A stretch of 64,000 nucleotides of DNA from Caldimonas brevitalea (GTDB lineage Bacteria; Pseudomonadota; Gammaproteobacteria; Burkholderiales; Burkholderiaceae_C): assembly GCF_001017435.1 (NCBI RefSeq), contig NZ_CP011371.1:3596001-3660000 (forward strand). The letters run 5' to 3'. A program made the translations under genes and the position numbers. The notes beneath the pieces are model-generated. The model did no database searches. It was not told the origin of the DNA and saw only the letters and a program-made list of their open reading frames with translations. This document shows, one piece after another, positions 26,108-34,464 of the stretch (positions are counted from its first letter, which is position 1; each line of letters starts with the position of its first letter).

Positions 26108-27199
26108 ATGCGCGTGGCACTACTCGGGGCAGGTCATATCGGGCAGACCATCGCCCGCCTCCTCAACGACAGCGGCGACTACCAGGTCACGGTGGTGGAC
26201 AAGAGCGAAGCGGCATTGGCCAAGCTCGGCGCGGGCATCACCACGCTCTGCACCGACACCGGCGACCCACGCCAGCTGCTGGCAGCCCTGCGCGGCCACG
26301 ACGCCGTCATCAACGCCCTGCCCTATCACCTCGCCATCCTCGCCGCCACACAGGCACGCGAAGTCGATTGCCACTATTTCGACTTGACCGAGGATGTCGC
26401 TGCGACCCGCGCCATCAAGCAGTTGGCGGACGGTGCCAGCAGCGCCTTCATGCCGCAGTGCGGGCTCGCGCCAGGCTTCGTCGGCATCGTCGCCCACCAC
26501 CTGACCCAGCAGTTCGAGACACTGCACGACGTCAAGATGCGTGTCGGCGCGCTGCCCGCGTTCCCGACCAACGCGCTGAAGTACAACCTGACGTGGAGCG
26601 TGGACGGCCTCATCAACGAGTATTGCCACCCCTGTGAAGCGATACGCGATGGCCGCTGCCTGGAGATGCTGCCGCTCGAAGGGCTGGAGCACTTCTCGCT
26701 CGACGGTGTCGAATACGAAGCCTTCAACACCTCCGGCGGGCTCGGCACCTTGTGCGAGACGCTGCAGGGCCGGGTCCGGAGCCTGGACTACAAGTCGGTG
26801 CGCTACCCCGGCCACCGCGACTTGATGAAGATGCTGCTGGAGGAACTGCAACTCAAGGACGAACAGGACACGCTGAAGACCCTGTTGCGCAAGGCGGTGC
26901 CGTCGACCATGCAGGACGTGGTGCTGGTGTTCGTCACCGTGAGCGGCCTGCGCGGTGGCCATCTGGTGCAGGAGGTGTTCGCCCGCAAAATCTTTGCCGA
27001 CCGTCGCGAGGATGCACCCTTGTCGGCGATCCAGATCACCACCGCCGCCGGCGTGTGCGCCGTGGTCGACCTGTTCCGCGAGGGTGCCCTGCCCCAGGCC
27101 GGCTTCATCCGCCAGGAACAGGTGGCCCTGCCCGATTTCCTGTCCAACCGTTTCGGCCGCGCCTATCAGCAATCGCGGCACGTCGAGTCGATCGCCTGA
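26108..27199 (+). CDS. Saccharopine dehydrogenase-family protein, probable L-lysine 6-dehydrogenase
   Basis: A 363-residue NAD(P)-dependent enzyme. The Rossmann motif is GAGHIG at residues 7-12. The middle segment MPQCGLAPGFVGIVAHHL is typical of lysine 6-dehydrogenase and saccharopine dehydrogenase-like proteins. Lysine 6-dehydrogenase converts L-lysine to 2-aminoadipate 6-semialdehyde, which cyclises to piperideine-6-carboxylate. The next gene encodes the dehydrogenase expected to oxidise it. GGAG precedes the ATG. Saccharopine dehydrogenase proper is an alternative, but the length and partner favour lysine dehydrogenase. Confidence 0.83.
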   Translation: MRVALLGAGHIGQTIARLLNDSGDYQVTVVDKSEAALAKLGAGITTLCTDTGDPRQLLAALRGHDAVINALPYHLAILAATQAREVDCHYFDLTEDVAATRAIKQLADGASSAFMPQCGLAPGFVGIVAHHLTQQFETLHDVKMRVGALPAFPTNALKYNLTWSVDGLINEYCHPCEAIRDGRCLEMLPLEGLEHFSLDGVEYEAFNTSGGLGTLCETLQGRVRSLDYKSVRYPGHRDLMKMLLEELQLKDEQDTLKTLLRKAVPSTMQDVVLVFVTVSGLRGGHLVQEVFARKIFADRREDAPLSAIQITTAAGVCAVVDLFREGALPQAGFIRQEQVALPDFLSNRFGRAYQQSRHVESIA

Positions 27200-27230
27200 C
27201 GCGGACCGCCCTCTCACCGGAGACCTTCAC

Positions 27231-28736
27231 ATGCACCACGCACATCAGCTCCTCGACACCCTTGGCGTCAGCGCCGCGCACCTACAGGGCGGCTCGCTCG
27301 GCGTACGCTCGCCGATCGACGGCGCCCGGCTGGCCAACCTCAGCCCGACCCCCGTCGCAGCAGTGGCCGACCGGGTCGGCGGCAGTCACGCCGCCTTTCT
27401 CGCATGGCGCCAGGTGCCGGCGCCGCGCCGCGGTGAACTGGTGCGCCTGCTCGGCGAGGAGCTGCGACGCCACAAGGCCGAACTGGGCCGGCTGGTGTCC
27501 ATCGAAGCCGGCAAGATCGCCTCAGAAGGTGAAGGCGAAGTGCAGGAGATGATCGACATCTGCGACTTCGCGGTCGGCCTGTCGCGCCAGCTGCACGGGT
27601 TGACCATCGCATCCGAACGCCCCGGCCATCGCATGATGGAGCAGTGGCACCCGCTGGGGGTGGTGGGTGTCATCACCGCCTTCAACTTCCCGGTCGCGGT
27701 GTGGGCCTGGAATGCCGCTTTGGCCCTCGTCTGCGGTGACCCGGTGATCTGGAAACCTTCGGAGAAAACACCGCTGACGGCCTTGGCGACGCAAGCCCTG
27801 TTCGAACGCGCGCTGCAACGCTACGGTCCGGACGCGCCACCCGCATTGTCGCAAGTGCTGCTGGGGGGGGCCGAGCTGGGTCAGGCGCTGGCCGACGACC
27901 GGCGCGTCGCGCTGGTCTCGGCCACCGGCAGCACCGCGATGGGCCGCGCGCTCGGACCGCGCGTGGCCGCCCGTTTCGGGCGCTGCCTGCTGGAGCTGGG
28001 CGGCAACAACGCCATCATCGTCGCACCCTCTGCCGACCTCGAACTGGCGGTGCGCGGCATCGTCTTCGGCGCCTACGGCACCGCCGGCCAGCGCTGCACC
28101 ACCACGCGCCGGCTGCTGGTGCACGACAGCATCTACCCGGAACTGGTGACGCGCCTGGACCGGGTGCGCGCCGGCCTGCAGGTGGGCAACCCGCTCGAAT
28201 CCACCACCTTGGTCGGCCCCTTGATCGACCAGGCGGCCTTTGATCGTATGCAACAGGCCCTGGCCCGTGCGCGCGACGAAGGCGGCCACGTGACGGGTGG
28301 CGAGCGCGTGCTGGCCGAGCAGCATCCCGAGGCCTGGTATGTGCGCCCCGCGCTGGTCGAGATGCCGAGGCAGTCGCCCCTGGTGCGGGAGGAGACCTTC
28401 GCCCCCATCTTGTACGTCATGCGGTACCACCGCTTCGAGGAGGCCCTGGCCCTGCAGAACGACGTGCCGCACGGTCTGTCGTCGGCGATCTTCACCAACG
28501 ACCTGCGCGAGGCCGAGCGCTTTTTGTCGGCCGCCGGTTCGGACTGCGGCATTGCCAATGTCAACATCGGCACCTCGGGCGCAGAGATCGGTGGCGCCTT
28601 CGGCGGCGACAAGGACAGCGGCGGCGGCCGCGAGTCGGGCTCCGACGCGTGGCGCGCCTACATGCGGCGCGTCACCAACACGGTCAACTACTCGGGTGCG
28701 CTGCCGCTCGCGCAAGGCGTGAAGTTCGACGTGTAG
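27231..28736 (+). CDS. amaB: Aldehyde dehydrogenase, probable 2-aminoadipate semialdehyde (piperideine-6-carboxylate) dehydrogenase
   Basis: A 501-residue NAD(P)-dependent aldehyde dehydrogenase of the ALDH7 type. Glu255 (ELGGNN) and the catalytic Cys289 (GQRCTT) are in place, with the NFPVAVWAWN cofactor segment near 150. Paired with the lysine dehydrogenase 31 bases upstream, it should produce 2-aminoadipate from lysine-derived semialdehyde. The FGGDKDSGGGRESGSDAWR C-terminal block is characteristic of AmaB/ALDH7. The symbol is by homology. Confidence 0.87.
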   Translation: MHHAHQLLDTLGVSAAHLQGGSLGVRSPIDGARLANLSPTPVAAVADRVGGSHAAFLAWRQVPAPRRGELVRLLGEELRRHKAELGRLVSIEAGKIASEGEGEVQEMIDICDFAVGLSRQLHGLTIASERPGHRMMEQWHPLGVVGVITAFNFPVAVWAWNAALALVCGDPVIWKPSEKTPLTALATQALFERALQRYGPDAPPALSQVLLGGAELGQALADDRRVALVSATGSTAMGRALGPRVAARFGRCLLELGGNNAIIVAPSADLELAVRGIVFGAYGTAGQRCTTTRRLLVHDSIYPELVTRLDRVRAGLQVGNPLESTTLVGPLIDQAAFDRMQQALARARDEGGHVTGGERVLAEQHPEAWYVRPALVEMPRQSPLVREETFAPILYVMRYHRFEEALALQNDVPHGLSSAIFTNDLREAERFLSAAGSDCGIANVNIGTSGAEIGGAFGGDKDSGGGRESGSDAWRAYMRRVTNTVNYSGALPLAQGVKFDV

Positions 28737-29084
28737 GCGGCGGGGACCGAGGCGCCCCCAACGGCGACCGCGTCCCTGTGGCGCGCGACGCCGCCGCGCG
28801 CCTGCGAGCTGGCGGTCGCGCAGATTCAAGGCCGCGACTGCCCCGAGCCCTGACGCGAGCCGGTCGAACCCGTGCAGTTCGGCCGGTGACGACCTGCAGA
28901 GGCAAATGCCGAGGCGGCGCCGGCCGGCGTAAGCCTTTTGCCTATCGGCGCGACGACACCCTAAAGCGCGCCCGCGTCTGGCCGAAAACGTGGCTCCTGC
29001 TCGCTCTGGCCGCGATGCCAGCGGGCGTTCGCTGCTTGTCAGGCCGGCCAGCGCGCGGCATGACGGCTCAGACCCCTCGCCTCG
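28737..29084. other. Intergenic stretch without a supported gene
   Basis: 348 bases between the lysine-catabolism pair and the outer-membrane protein gene. No start with a ribosome site, no terminator with a T-tract and no clear promoter were seen. Confidence 0.4.
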
Positions 29085-30410
29085 ATGACACACGTTTTCG
29101 ATTGCCCTCTGCCCGCGCGACAGTGGCTGCTGGGCGTGCTGCTGGTCAGCTCCAGCTTCGCCGCCGCCGCCGCGGCGGACCCCGCCGACCCTGCCGAACC
29201 GACGCGTTTGCGCTGGAGCGGCTTCGCCACCGCCGGAGCGGTCTGGACCGACGCCGACGAACCCTGGGGGTTCAGGCGCGACAACCTACAGCGCAGCTCC
29301 CACGCGCGCCCGGTGCAGATGGCGGCCGACAGCCGGCTGGGGCTGCAAGGCAATCTGAGACTGGGTGCCGACTGGGAGTTGGTGACCCAGGCCGTGGCGA
29401 AGCGACGGGTCGATAGCACGCCGTGGACGGAGAGCGTCGAATGGGCGTTTCTGTCGTACCGCCCTCGCCACGACACCGTGCTGCGCGCCGGACGCACCAG
29501 CCCCGACATGTTCCTGCTGGCCGACTACCGCAACGTCGGCTTTGCCTATCCTTGGGTACGCCCCAGCGTCAACGTCTACGGCTGGATGCCCTTGTATTCG
29601 ATGGACGGCATCGACCTCACGCGCGACTTCGACACCGGCGCCTCGTCCTGGCGGTTCAAAGCCTATGCCGGCACCAGCCGCACCACGGTCCCCGGTGGCG
29701 CGGGCGAAGACATTACCCTGCGCGCCCGCGACATGATCGGGGGGACGCTCACGCATGAACGCGGCGGCCTGACGCTGAAGCTGAGCCTGAACCAGATCCG
29801 CCTGGAGATGAGCGGACACCAGCAGATCGAGGCGCTCGGCCATGCGCTCGACGGCATCGCGAAGCTGCCGGTGCCCCGGGTGGCGGCCGAAGCACACCAG
29901 CTTCGCTCCGCCGTTTTCTCGGGCACGTTCGAAACCCGCTACGCGGCCGCCGGCGCCTCCTATGACATCGGCCCCTGGTCCTTGCAGGGCGAACTCAGCC
30001 GTGTCTCGAGCGAACTGCCCAACATGCGAGGGCTGAACGGTTACGGCAGCATCGCCTACCGGCACGCCTCCGTCACGTGGTACGCGATGGTCGGTCGTTC
30101 ACGCCCCAGCCGCGAGCCCTTGTCCCCCCCGACCGACTGGGCCGCGAGCCTGACACCACTGATCGGCGCCGGCAACGCCGCGACCGCGCAGTGGGCGGGC
30201 ACGATGGCGGCCTACGTCAACAACCTCGGCCGGCTCGACCAGACCAGCTACTCGCTCGGATTGCGCTGGGACCTCCATGCCCGCAAGGCGCTGAAGTTGC
30301 AGGTCGACCAGTTCCGCGTCCGCGAACACGGCGGTGTCTTGTGGGCCGATGCGACGCCGGAAGCGCGACGCGTCAATGCGTTGTCGATCGCGCTGGATTC
30401 GGTGTTCTGA
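29085..30410 (+). CDS. Outer-membrane beta-barrel (porin-like) protein
   Basis: A 441-residue exported protein with a signal peptide ending in the alanine run after residue 24. The mature part consists of alternating amphipathic strands and ends in phenylalanine (SIALDSVF), the usual outer-membrane barrel ending. An opening RLRWSGFATAGAVWTD segment resembles porin-like barrels found beside PstS-like and diguanylate cyclase genes. The next gene begins one base after its stop, so the three genes form an operon. Substrate and exact porin class are unknown. Confidence 0.75.
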   Translation: MTHVFDCPLPARQWLLGVLLVSSSFAAAAAADPADPAEPTRLRWSGFATAGAVWTDADEPWGFRRDNLQRSSHARPVQMAADSRLGLQGNLRLGADWELVTQAVAKRRVDSTPWTESVEWAFLSYRPRHDTVLRAGRTSPDMFLLADYRNVGFAYPWVRPSVNVYGWMPLYSMDGIDLTRDFDTGASSWRFKAYAGTSRTTVPGGAGEDITLRARDMIGGTLTHERGGLTLKLSLNQIRLEMSGHQQIEALGHALDGIAKLPVPRVAAEAHQLRSAVFSGTFETRYAAAGASYDIGPWSLQGELSRVSSELPNMRGLNGYGSIAYRHASVTWYAMVGRSRPSREPLSPPTDWAASLTPLIGAGNAATAQWAGTMAAYVNNLGRLDQTSYSLGLRWDLHARKALKLQVDQFRVREHGGVLWADATPEARRVNALSIALDSVF

Positions 30411-30411
30411 G

Positions 30412-30846
30412 ATGAGGCCACGCACCCGGATCTTCGTCGCGTGCCAGCTGTTGTTGGCCGCCGCGGCCGCGCGAGCGGACCTGTATGTCGTGGTCCATGC
30501 CGACAACCCGGTACGCCAGATATCGGCGAAAGAAACGGTTGACTTGTTCATGGGCCGCAAGCGCAGCTTCCCCGACGGCGACCATGCGCTGCCCTTCGAC
30601 CTGCCCCGCGACAGCGCGGCCCGCGCCGGCTTCTACCGCGCGCTGACCGGCATGGACCTGGCCCAGATCAACAGCTACTGGGCACGGCTGATGTTCAGCG
30701 GACAGACGATGCCGCCGCAGCCGATGCCGAGCGAAGCGGCGATGCTGGAGGTCGTGAAGCGCAATCCGGGCGCGATCGGCTACTTGAGCCAGGAACCCGC
30801 CGACAAGGGCGTGCGCGTCGTGCTCGTGCTGCCCGAGCCGCGCTGA
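30412..30846 (+). CDS. Small PstS-like periplasmic phosphate-binding-type protein
   Basis: A 144-residue exported protein (signal peptide about 1-22). It resembles the first part of PstS-like binding proteins: VVHADNPVRQISAKETVDLFMGRKRSFPDG and the NPGAIGYLS ending. At less than half the length of a full PstS it probably does not serve transport and may be a sensor component. It is one base after the barrel gene and 27 bases before the diguanylate cyclase gene, so it may feed an input signal to the cyclase. Confidence 0.75.
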   Translation: MRPRTRIFVACQLLLAAAAARADLYVVVHADNPVRQISAKETVDLFMGRKRSFPDGDHALPFDLPRDSAARAGFYRALTGMDLAQINSYWARLMFSGQTMPPQPMPSEAAMLEVVKRNPGAIGYLSQEPADKGVRVVLVLPEPR

Positions 30847-30873
30847 GATCTGCCCACCACTGAGAACGCTGCG

Positions 30874-32520
30874 ATGCGGTTTCGTCGACTCCAATTGCGT
30901 TTCCTGCTGGTGGTGCTCGCCAGCGCGGCCCTGTTCGCCGGCGTCGCTGGCACGGCCACCTACCAACTGGCCTACCAGGAATCGATCGAGGACGGCCGGC
31001 GCACGCTGGACGCCCTGGCCACCGCGGTGGAGCGCACCGCCGCGATCGGAGCCTACAGCGGCGACCGAGGTGTGATGCAGGAGGTGGTGGACGGCTTGGC
31101 CCGCAACCATCTCGTCGCGGCCGCCCATCTGCAGCCGCTCGGCGGTGCACTGGTGCACCAGGCGGGGGTGCGGCTCCAGCCAGCAGCCAGCGCGTCGGCG
31201 CGGTTGGTGCTGGAACGGGCCCTGTCGTCGCCCTTCGACGCCAAGGAGACGATCGGCCAGTTGCGCATCGAGGCCGACATGGCGGAGCTTCGCGCGACCG
31301 CCGCGTCCCAAGCGTCCACGCTCACCGCCCTGATGGTCTCGCAGGTCGCGCTGATCGCGCTGGTGCTCTACGTGGCCGCGTCGCGCCTGGTCTCCCGCCC
31401 CATCGTTCAGCTCGCGACTCGGTTGCGCGCGATGCAGGCCGGCACCGGCGACCGCCTCGCAACGCCCGCTCGGCATGTCGCGGACGAGATCGGCATGCTC
31501 ATCCGCAGTGCGAACACGCTGCTCGAAACCAACGACGTGACACTGGAACGCGAGCGCCAGTTGCGCGCCGGCGTCGAGGCGCTGGAAGCGCAATACCGGC
31601 AGATCTTCGATTCGACCAGCGCGGCCATCTTCGTGCTCGACGGGCACCGCCGGCTGATCAGCGGCAACCCGACCTTGCTCAAGGTCATCGACCTGCCGCT
31701 CGCCCAGGCGCAAACGTTGAGTGGCGGCGACTTCCTGCGCCACGTGTTCGCCCATCCGGAGCGCGTCGAGACCATGATCGAGACCGCACTGCAACGCGGT
31801 GAGACGGCGTCGGCCGACCTCGCGTTGAGCAGTTCACACTCGACGGCACGCTGGGTGCATTGCCTGATCTCGGCGCGTCGGGCCGAGGGTGTTGCGTCGG
31901 CAGGCCCGGCCGGATGGATCGAAGGCGTGATGTACGACGTCACCGAACGCCGACGCGCCGAACATGCGGTGCGTCACCTGGCCGAGCACGATACCTTGAC
32001 CGGGTTGAAGAACCGGGCGGCCAGCGAGGCCGCGATCGAATCGATGCTGAACGAGGCGATGCGCAACGACGGATGGTTCACGTTGCTGTACATCGACCTC
32101 GACGGCTTCAAACAGGTCAACGACAGCTTCGGGCACGCCGCCGGCGATCAAGTGCTGGTTCGCTGTGCGGAACATCTGCGACAGGCGGGGCGCCGCAGTG
32201 GCGACTTGGTGGGCCGCCTGGGCGGTGACGAGTTCGTCGTGGCGCTGTACGGCAGCCGCCCGGACGACCCGCATGTCGCGCAACTCGCTGGCGATCTGGT
32301 GCGGGCGCTGTGTCAGCCCCTCAGGCTGCCCGGCGGCGAGGCCCGCATCGGTGCGAGCATCGGCATCGCCTGCTACCCGCTGCACGGACGGACAGCGCGG
32401 GCCTTGAGCATCAGCGCGGACGACGCGCTGTATGCGGTGAAACGGTCCGGCAAGAACGGCTATGCGTTCGCCGTTCCGCAGGTGCACGCGAAAGCGGCAA
32501 CGGCAGCGGCAGTGGGCTGA
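30874..32520 (+). CDS. Membrane diguanylate cyclase with HAMP and PAS domains
   Basis: A 548-residue signalling enzyme. A short cytoplasmic N-terminus is followed by a membrane helix, a periplasmic region, a second helix near residues 145-170, HAMP, then a PAS region (YRQIFDSTSAAIFVLDGH). The GGDEF domain is intact, with G450-G451-D452-E453-F454. The product-inhibition I-site RSGD at 441-444 lies exactly five residues before it, so c-di-GMP feedback is likely. No EAL domain is present. Periplasmic input from the preceding PstS-like protein is a reasonable inference from gene order. Confidence 0.9.
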   Translation: MRFRRLQLRFLLVVLASAALFAGVAGTATYQLAYQESIEDGRRTLDALATAVERTAAIGAYSGDRGVMQEVVDGLARNHLVAAAHLQPLGGALVHQAGVRLQPAASASARLVLERALSSPFDAKETIGQLRIEADMAELRATAASQASTLTALMVSQVALIALVLYVAASRLVSRPIVQLATRLRAMQAGTGDRLATPARHVADEIGMLIRSANTLLETNDVTLERERQLRAGVEALEAQYRQIFDSTSAAIFVLDGHRRLISGNPTLLKVIDLPLAQAQTLSGGDFLRHVFAHPERVETMIETALQRGETASADLALSSSHSTARWVHCLISARRAEGVASAGPAGWIEGVMYDVTERRRAEHAVRHLAEHDTLTGLKNRAASEAAIESMLNEAMRNDGWFTLLYIDLDGFKQVNDSFGHAAGDQVLVRCAEHLRQAGRRSGDLVGRLGGDEFVVALYGSRPDDPHVAQLAGDLVRALCQPLRLPGGEARIGASIGIACYPLHGRTARALSISADDALYAVKRSGKNGYAFAVPQVHAKAATAAAVG

Positions 32521-32594
32521 CGTCAGCCCGTGGCGACACGGCTGTGGTTGCGATCGAAGGGAACAGCTGGAAGTGACGGCGCCAGGCCGTGACC

Positions 32595-32840
32595 TCAGGC
32601 TCGAAACAGCGCAAGCAGGTGACTGGCCAGGCTGGGAGAGCGATGCTGGGCGACGAAACGCTCGACGATCTGATAACCGACCACCGGATCGATCAGACCC
32701 GAATTGATACGGCCCACGAACCGGGCGATGCCGATGTCGTTGATGAGATGTTCGAGCTTGTCTTTGTCCACGGCCTGCGATTCTCCGGATACTTCAAGAG
32801 CTACCGACCCGGTTCTGTTGTGAACCATCGCTGTTGGCAC
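32595..32840 (-). CDS. Small uncharacterised protein overlapping the membrane/GAF-like gene
   Basis: An 81-residue protein of unknown family. The GTG start at 32840 is chosen because AGGAGA lies upstream at correct spacing; the frame is also open up to 32885. It overlaps the 3' end of the preceding gene by 47 bases in another frame, which suggests translational coupling. The sequence is mixed helical (KLEHLINDIGIARFVGRI, VGYQIVERFVAQHR) with no cysteine and no membrane segment. The C-terminal LASHLLALFRA is hydrophobic. Presumably it works with the membrane protein encoded upstream. Confidence 0.6.
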   Translation of the reverse strand: MPTAMVHNRTGSVALEVSGESQAVDKDKLEHLINDIGIARFVGRINSGLIDPVVGYQIVERFVAQHRSPSLASHLLALFRA

Positions 32841-33900
32841 GATCGTCTCTCCTATTGAATAAAGCCACCTCATGGGCTCTACCACGGAGTGTATGCGCTA
32901 CGAACGCAATATAGGGGCTGGCTCGCTCGAATACGACGTTGCCGAAGCCGCCCATCCGTTGCCTGTGATCGCCCCAGCGCCAAAACCGGTAGGGCACCTC
33001 GCTGTGCACGCACACCACGCCGATGCACCGGTCGATCGCGGCAGCGGGGTCTGGGGTTTGCCCGCGTGTGGAAGTCCCGGGGTCGGACACCACGATCGGA
33101 ATGAACAGGATGCTTTTGTAGGGCGCTGGGACACCGGGAACGGTCGCGCGCATCGGTTTGAACGGCGTGCCGCGCCCCCGGCCGAACTCATGCTCGATCA
33201 TCCAGCGGCCGTCGGTGCCGACGTAATAAGCCTGCAGTTTGTAAGAGTCGACCGGGCGGCGTGTGGGCTGGCTCGTGTCGGTACGCACCAGTACTTCCAT
33301 TTTCCGCCCCGCGGCATCGCAAAACACCAGCAAACTCGCCTCCGTGACCTTGCCTGAAACGTCCCCGATCAATTCGCACACCTCGTGGCGCAAGGCCTCG
33401 AGCACCTCGCGCAGCGATGCCTCCACGGTCATCAGGCCGCCATGCGGCGCACCGATCGGAAGGCGGCGCACCGCGCCGACGAAGTACTTGTAAGCCAGCC
33501 GGCGGTCCGATCGGCCGCCGGCCCGCCGCCAAGCGTCAAGCAGCTTGGGAGCGCCGACGACGAGCACCGCCACCGTGATGAAAAAATAGTCGAGCGTGAC
33601 GAGATCGTGAAACATCTGAAAGATTGCGTCCCACCCGTGCGCCTTCAGCGCGCTCGCGGACGCCTCTTGCGTGTAAGTCTTGCGCATGAAGATGGGCAAG
33701 CTGGCCGCGCCGACCAGCAGCAAGGCTCGGAACAACACGATGGCCAGGCTCAGCAGGCTGCCGCTTTTGGCGCTGCCGAGCAGGTCGGGTAGCGTGCGGT
33801 GCCACAGGCCCGCCATGCCTTCGCGCCACCCCCCCGCCTGATCCAGCCGTGAACTGACGTAGGCCCGTGCGACCCGCCGGAACTGCTCAGCTGATGTCAT
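32794..33900 (-). CDS. Uncharacterised two-helix membrane protein with GAF-like C-terminal domain
   Basis: A 368-residue protein. Two membrane segments lie at about 48-71 and 103-121, separated by a short loop. The cytoplasmic C-terminal half (about 150-340) has a GAF-like fold pattern: GLMTVEASLREVLEALRHEV, MEVLVRTD, YKSILFIPIVV and CIGVVCVHSEVPYRF, the last typical of GAF strand endings. No kinase, cyclase or nuclease motif follows, so the output is unknown. The start at 33900 follows GGGAG. A LexA box with an overlapping -10-like TATACT lies about 160 bases upstream. It is translationally overlapped by an 81-residue gene. Confidence 0.7.
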   Translation of the reverse strand: MTSAEQFRRVARAYVSSRLDQAGGWREGMAGLWHRTLPDLLGSAKSGSLLSLAIVLFRALLLVGAASLPIFMRKTYTQEASASALKAHGWDAIFQMFHDLVTLDYFFITVAVLVVGAPKLLDAWRRAGGRSDRRLAYKYFVGAVRRLPIGAPHGGLMTVEASLREVLEALRHEVCELIGDVSGKVTEASLLVFCDAAGRKMEVLVRTDTSQPTRRPVDSYKLQAYYVGTDGRWMIEHEFGRGRGTPFKPMRATVPGVPAPYKSILFIPIVVSDPGTSTRGQTPDPAAAIDRCIGVVCVHSEVPYRFWRWGDHRQRMGGFGNVVFERASPYIAFVAHTLRGRAHEVALFNRRDDRANSDGSQQNRVGSS

Positions 33901-34410
33901 GATCACTCCCTGAAGTGCGGCCTCAGCGGCCGGACCCGCGCCGCTGTCGGCCATCTGTGCACGGACGCATTGTGTTGTCGCCAACGTGCCAAACGGGGAA
34001 CCGGGCATCCATTCCTGGCGACCTAGACAGGGGCCTCTGCCCCACCCCTGGCCTCACAACTACTGTATGGGCATACAGTATACGCACCAGGGTGGGTGGT
34101 GGGCGGGAGTCCCTTCGGCACAGTCCGATTGCTGGACACTCTCAGGCTGGGGGCGGCGACGGGGGGTGGCGCCGTGCCCAGCGACCCCTCTGCGGTCGCG
34201 CTGAGGACCGGCCGTCTGGGCCGCGGCGGTGGCGCTACAGCCTCTACAACGGTCTCTCCTTGCTTTGTGCCTGCCGCTGCCTCAGAGGTTCTGCAGCGCA
34301 GCACAGGGGTTCTCCTGTCAGCGCAAACATGGACTCGCGCGTCACTCAGGGATCGCGAGGCATCGCCGGCAATCGGCGGCGGCGACTCTTGTCTGCACCA
34401 GGCGAGTGCA
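33901..34410. other. Leader and intergenic region containing the LexA box
   Basis: About 510 bases between the membrane/GAF-like gene and the terminator of the branched-chain amino-acid binding-protein gene. Apart from the LexA box nothing coding is supported. Open frames exist on both strands but lack ribosome sites and recognisable products. A small SOS-induced RNA on the plus strand cannot be excluded. Confidence 0.45.
34061..34080. promoter_or_regulatory. LexA (SOS) box
   Basis: TACTGTATGGGCATACAGTA has perfect 9-bp arms around GG and the invariant CTGT-N8-ACAG of gammaproteobacterial and betaproteobacterial LexA sites. On the minus strand a TATACT (34077-34082) overlaps it and could be a -10 for the membrane/GAF-like gene starting at 33900. 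No -35 consensus is evident. No protein gene is found on the plus side for 330 bases. Confidence 0.75.
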
Positions 34411-34439
34411 TAAAAAAACGGGCGCCCAGTGGGCGCCCG
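34411..34439 (-). terminator. Rho-independent terminator of the livJ/livK-like gene
   Basis: ACGGGCGCCC-AGT-GGGCGCCCGT (34417-34439) is a perfect 10-bp stem. Read on the minus strand it is followed by seven T. It lies 26 bases beyond the stop codon of the leftward gene ending at 34465. This is the clearest intrinsic terminator in the window. Confidence 0.92.
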
Positions 34440-34464
34440 TTTGATGGATCAAGGAAAAGCGGGA

